From Varroa destructor (Eukaryota > Arthropoda > Arachnida > Mesostigmata > Varroidae), in NCBI RefSeq assembly GCF_002443255.2, contig NW_019211457.1, positions 45,363,775 to 45,427,774 on the forward strand: a stretch of DNA of 64,000 bases. The letters run 5' to 3'. The notes below the pieces were generated by a model. It saw only the letters and a program-made list of their open reading frames with translations, made no database searches and was not told where the DNA came from. The position numbers and the translations under genes were made by a program. Of this stretch, positions 63,786 through 64,000 are shown piece after piece. The first letter of the stretch is position 1. Each line of letters opens with the position of its first letter.

Positions 63786-64000
63786 CGGACCACCTTCACC
63801 GCTTTAATACTTTCCTTATTGCTGCTTCCATCGGAGTTTGAACTTTGGCGCCTTTTCCTGAACAACCACCCAGGCAACACTGACGAACGCTGTCAATCGC
63901 TGCCGGCTCCCCACTTACCAAAACAGGACGCTCACGGCGAGACTCCGTTTGCGCCTATTCCCCGTGCCAGAGCGTGTGAGCGGGAGGGTGCCCACCAGCG
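63786..64000 (+). other. Possible exon running off the right edge
   Basis: After a good acceptor (cactgtttgtttcag, ending 63785) only one frame is open, for 71 codons to the window end. It starts RTTFTALILSLLLLPSEFEL, a hydrophobic stretch, then turns Pro- and charge-rich. An in-frame TAA precedes the acceptor. On the other strand a strong donor (ttttg/gtaagt) sits near 63917, so a minus-strand exon (about 63918-64000) is a rival reading. No family is recognised for either. Confidence 0.3.

Noticed and set aside
1..64000. Transposons, CRISPR arrays, operons or a viral insertion
   Set aside because: I saw no transposase, reverse transcriptase, capsid or polymerase motifs, no long terminal repeats and no regularly spaced repeats. 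Degenerate elements cannot be excluded without a repeat-library search.

Overview
This is eukaryotic nuclear DNA, most probably from an arthropod. The genes are split by GT-AG introns, repeats are simple microsatellites, and there are no operons, Shine-Dalgarno sites or CRISPR arrays. The phosphatase-like gene matches the arthropod family typified by Drosophila CG9801. Mixed intron sizes (about 200 bp to 16 kb) and moderate GC would fit a mite or tick, but that placement is a guess.

Three genes can be rebuilt exon by exon with matching splice phases. (1) Plus strand, 4377-44164: a PP2C-like protein phosphatase, 5'-incomplete here, with seven coding exons giving 726 residues in this window. 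Two introns of 16.4 and 15.1 kb flank its second visible exon. (2) Minus strand, 58807-47591: a complete phosphoglucomutase-2 (phosphopentomutase) gene of ten coding exons and 602 aa, with all catalytic motifs. (3) Plus strand, 52599-53913: a two-exon gene for a secreted, Thr-rich protein of 387 aa. It lies wholly inside PGM2 intron 2 on the opposite strand, and I recognise no family for it.

Layout: 1-4376 has no supportable gene. 4377-44164 is the phosphatase gene, mostly intron. 44165-47590 is the convergent intergenic gap with two (TA)-rich and poly(A)-signal elements. 47591-58807 is PGM2 with the nested gene. 58808-64000 is upstream of PGM2 and holds several GC-rich, coding-like but unassigned blocks, including a possible exon running off the right edge.

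The genes do not form an obvious pathway. PGM2 acts in cytosolic sugar-phosphate and pentose metabolism, the PP2C-like protein in dephosphorylation, and the nested product outside the cell or in the secretory route. I found no convincing undescribed system. The observations most worth a second look are the nested secreted-protein gene, the altered PP2C metal-site motif, a perfect 59-bp tandem duplication, and the unassigned GC-rich blocks near 29.7-30.1 kb and 61.4-62.2 kb.
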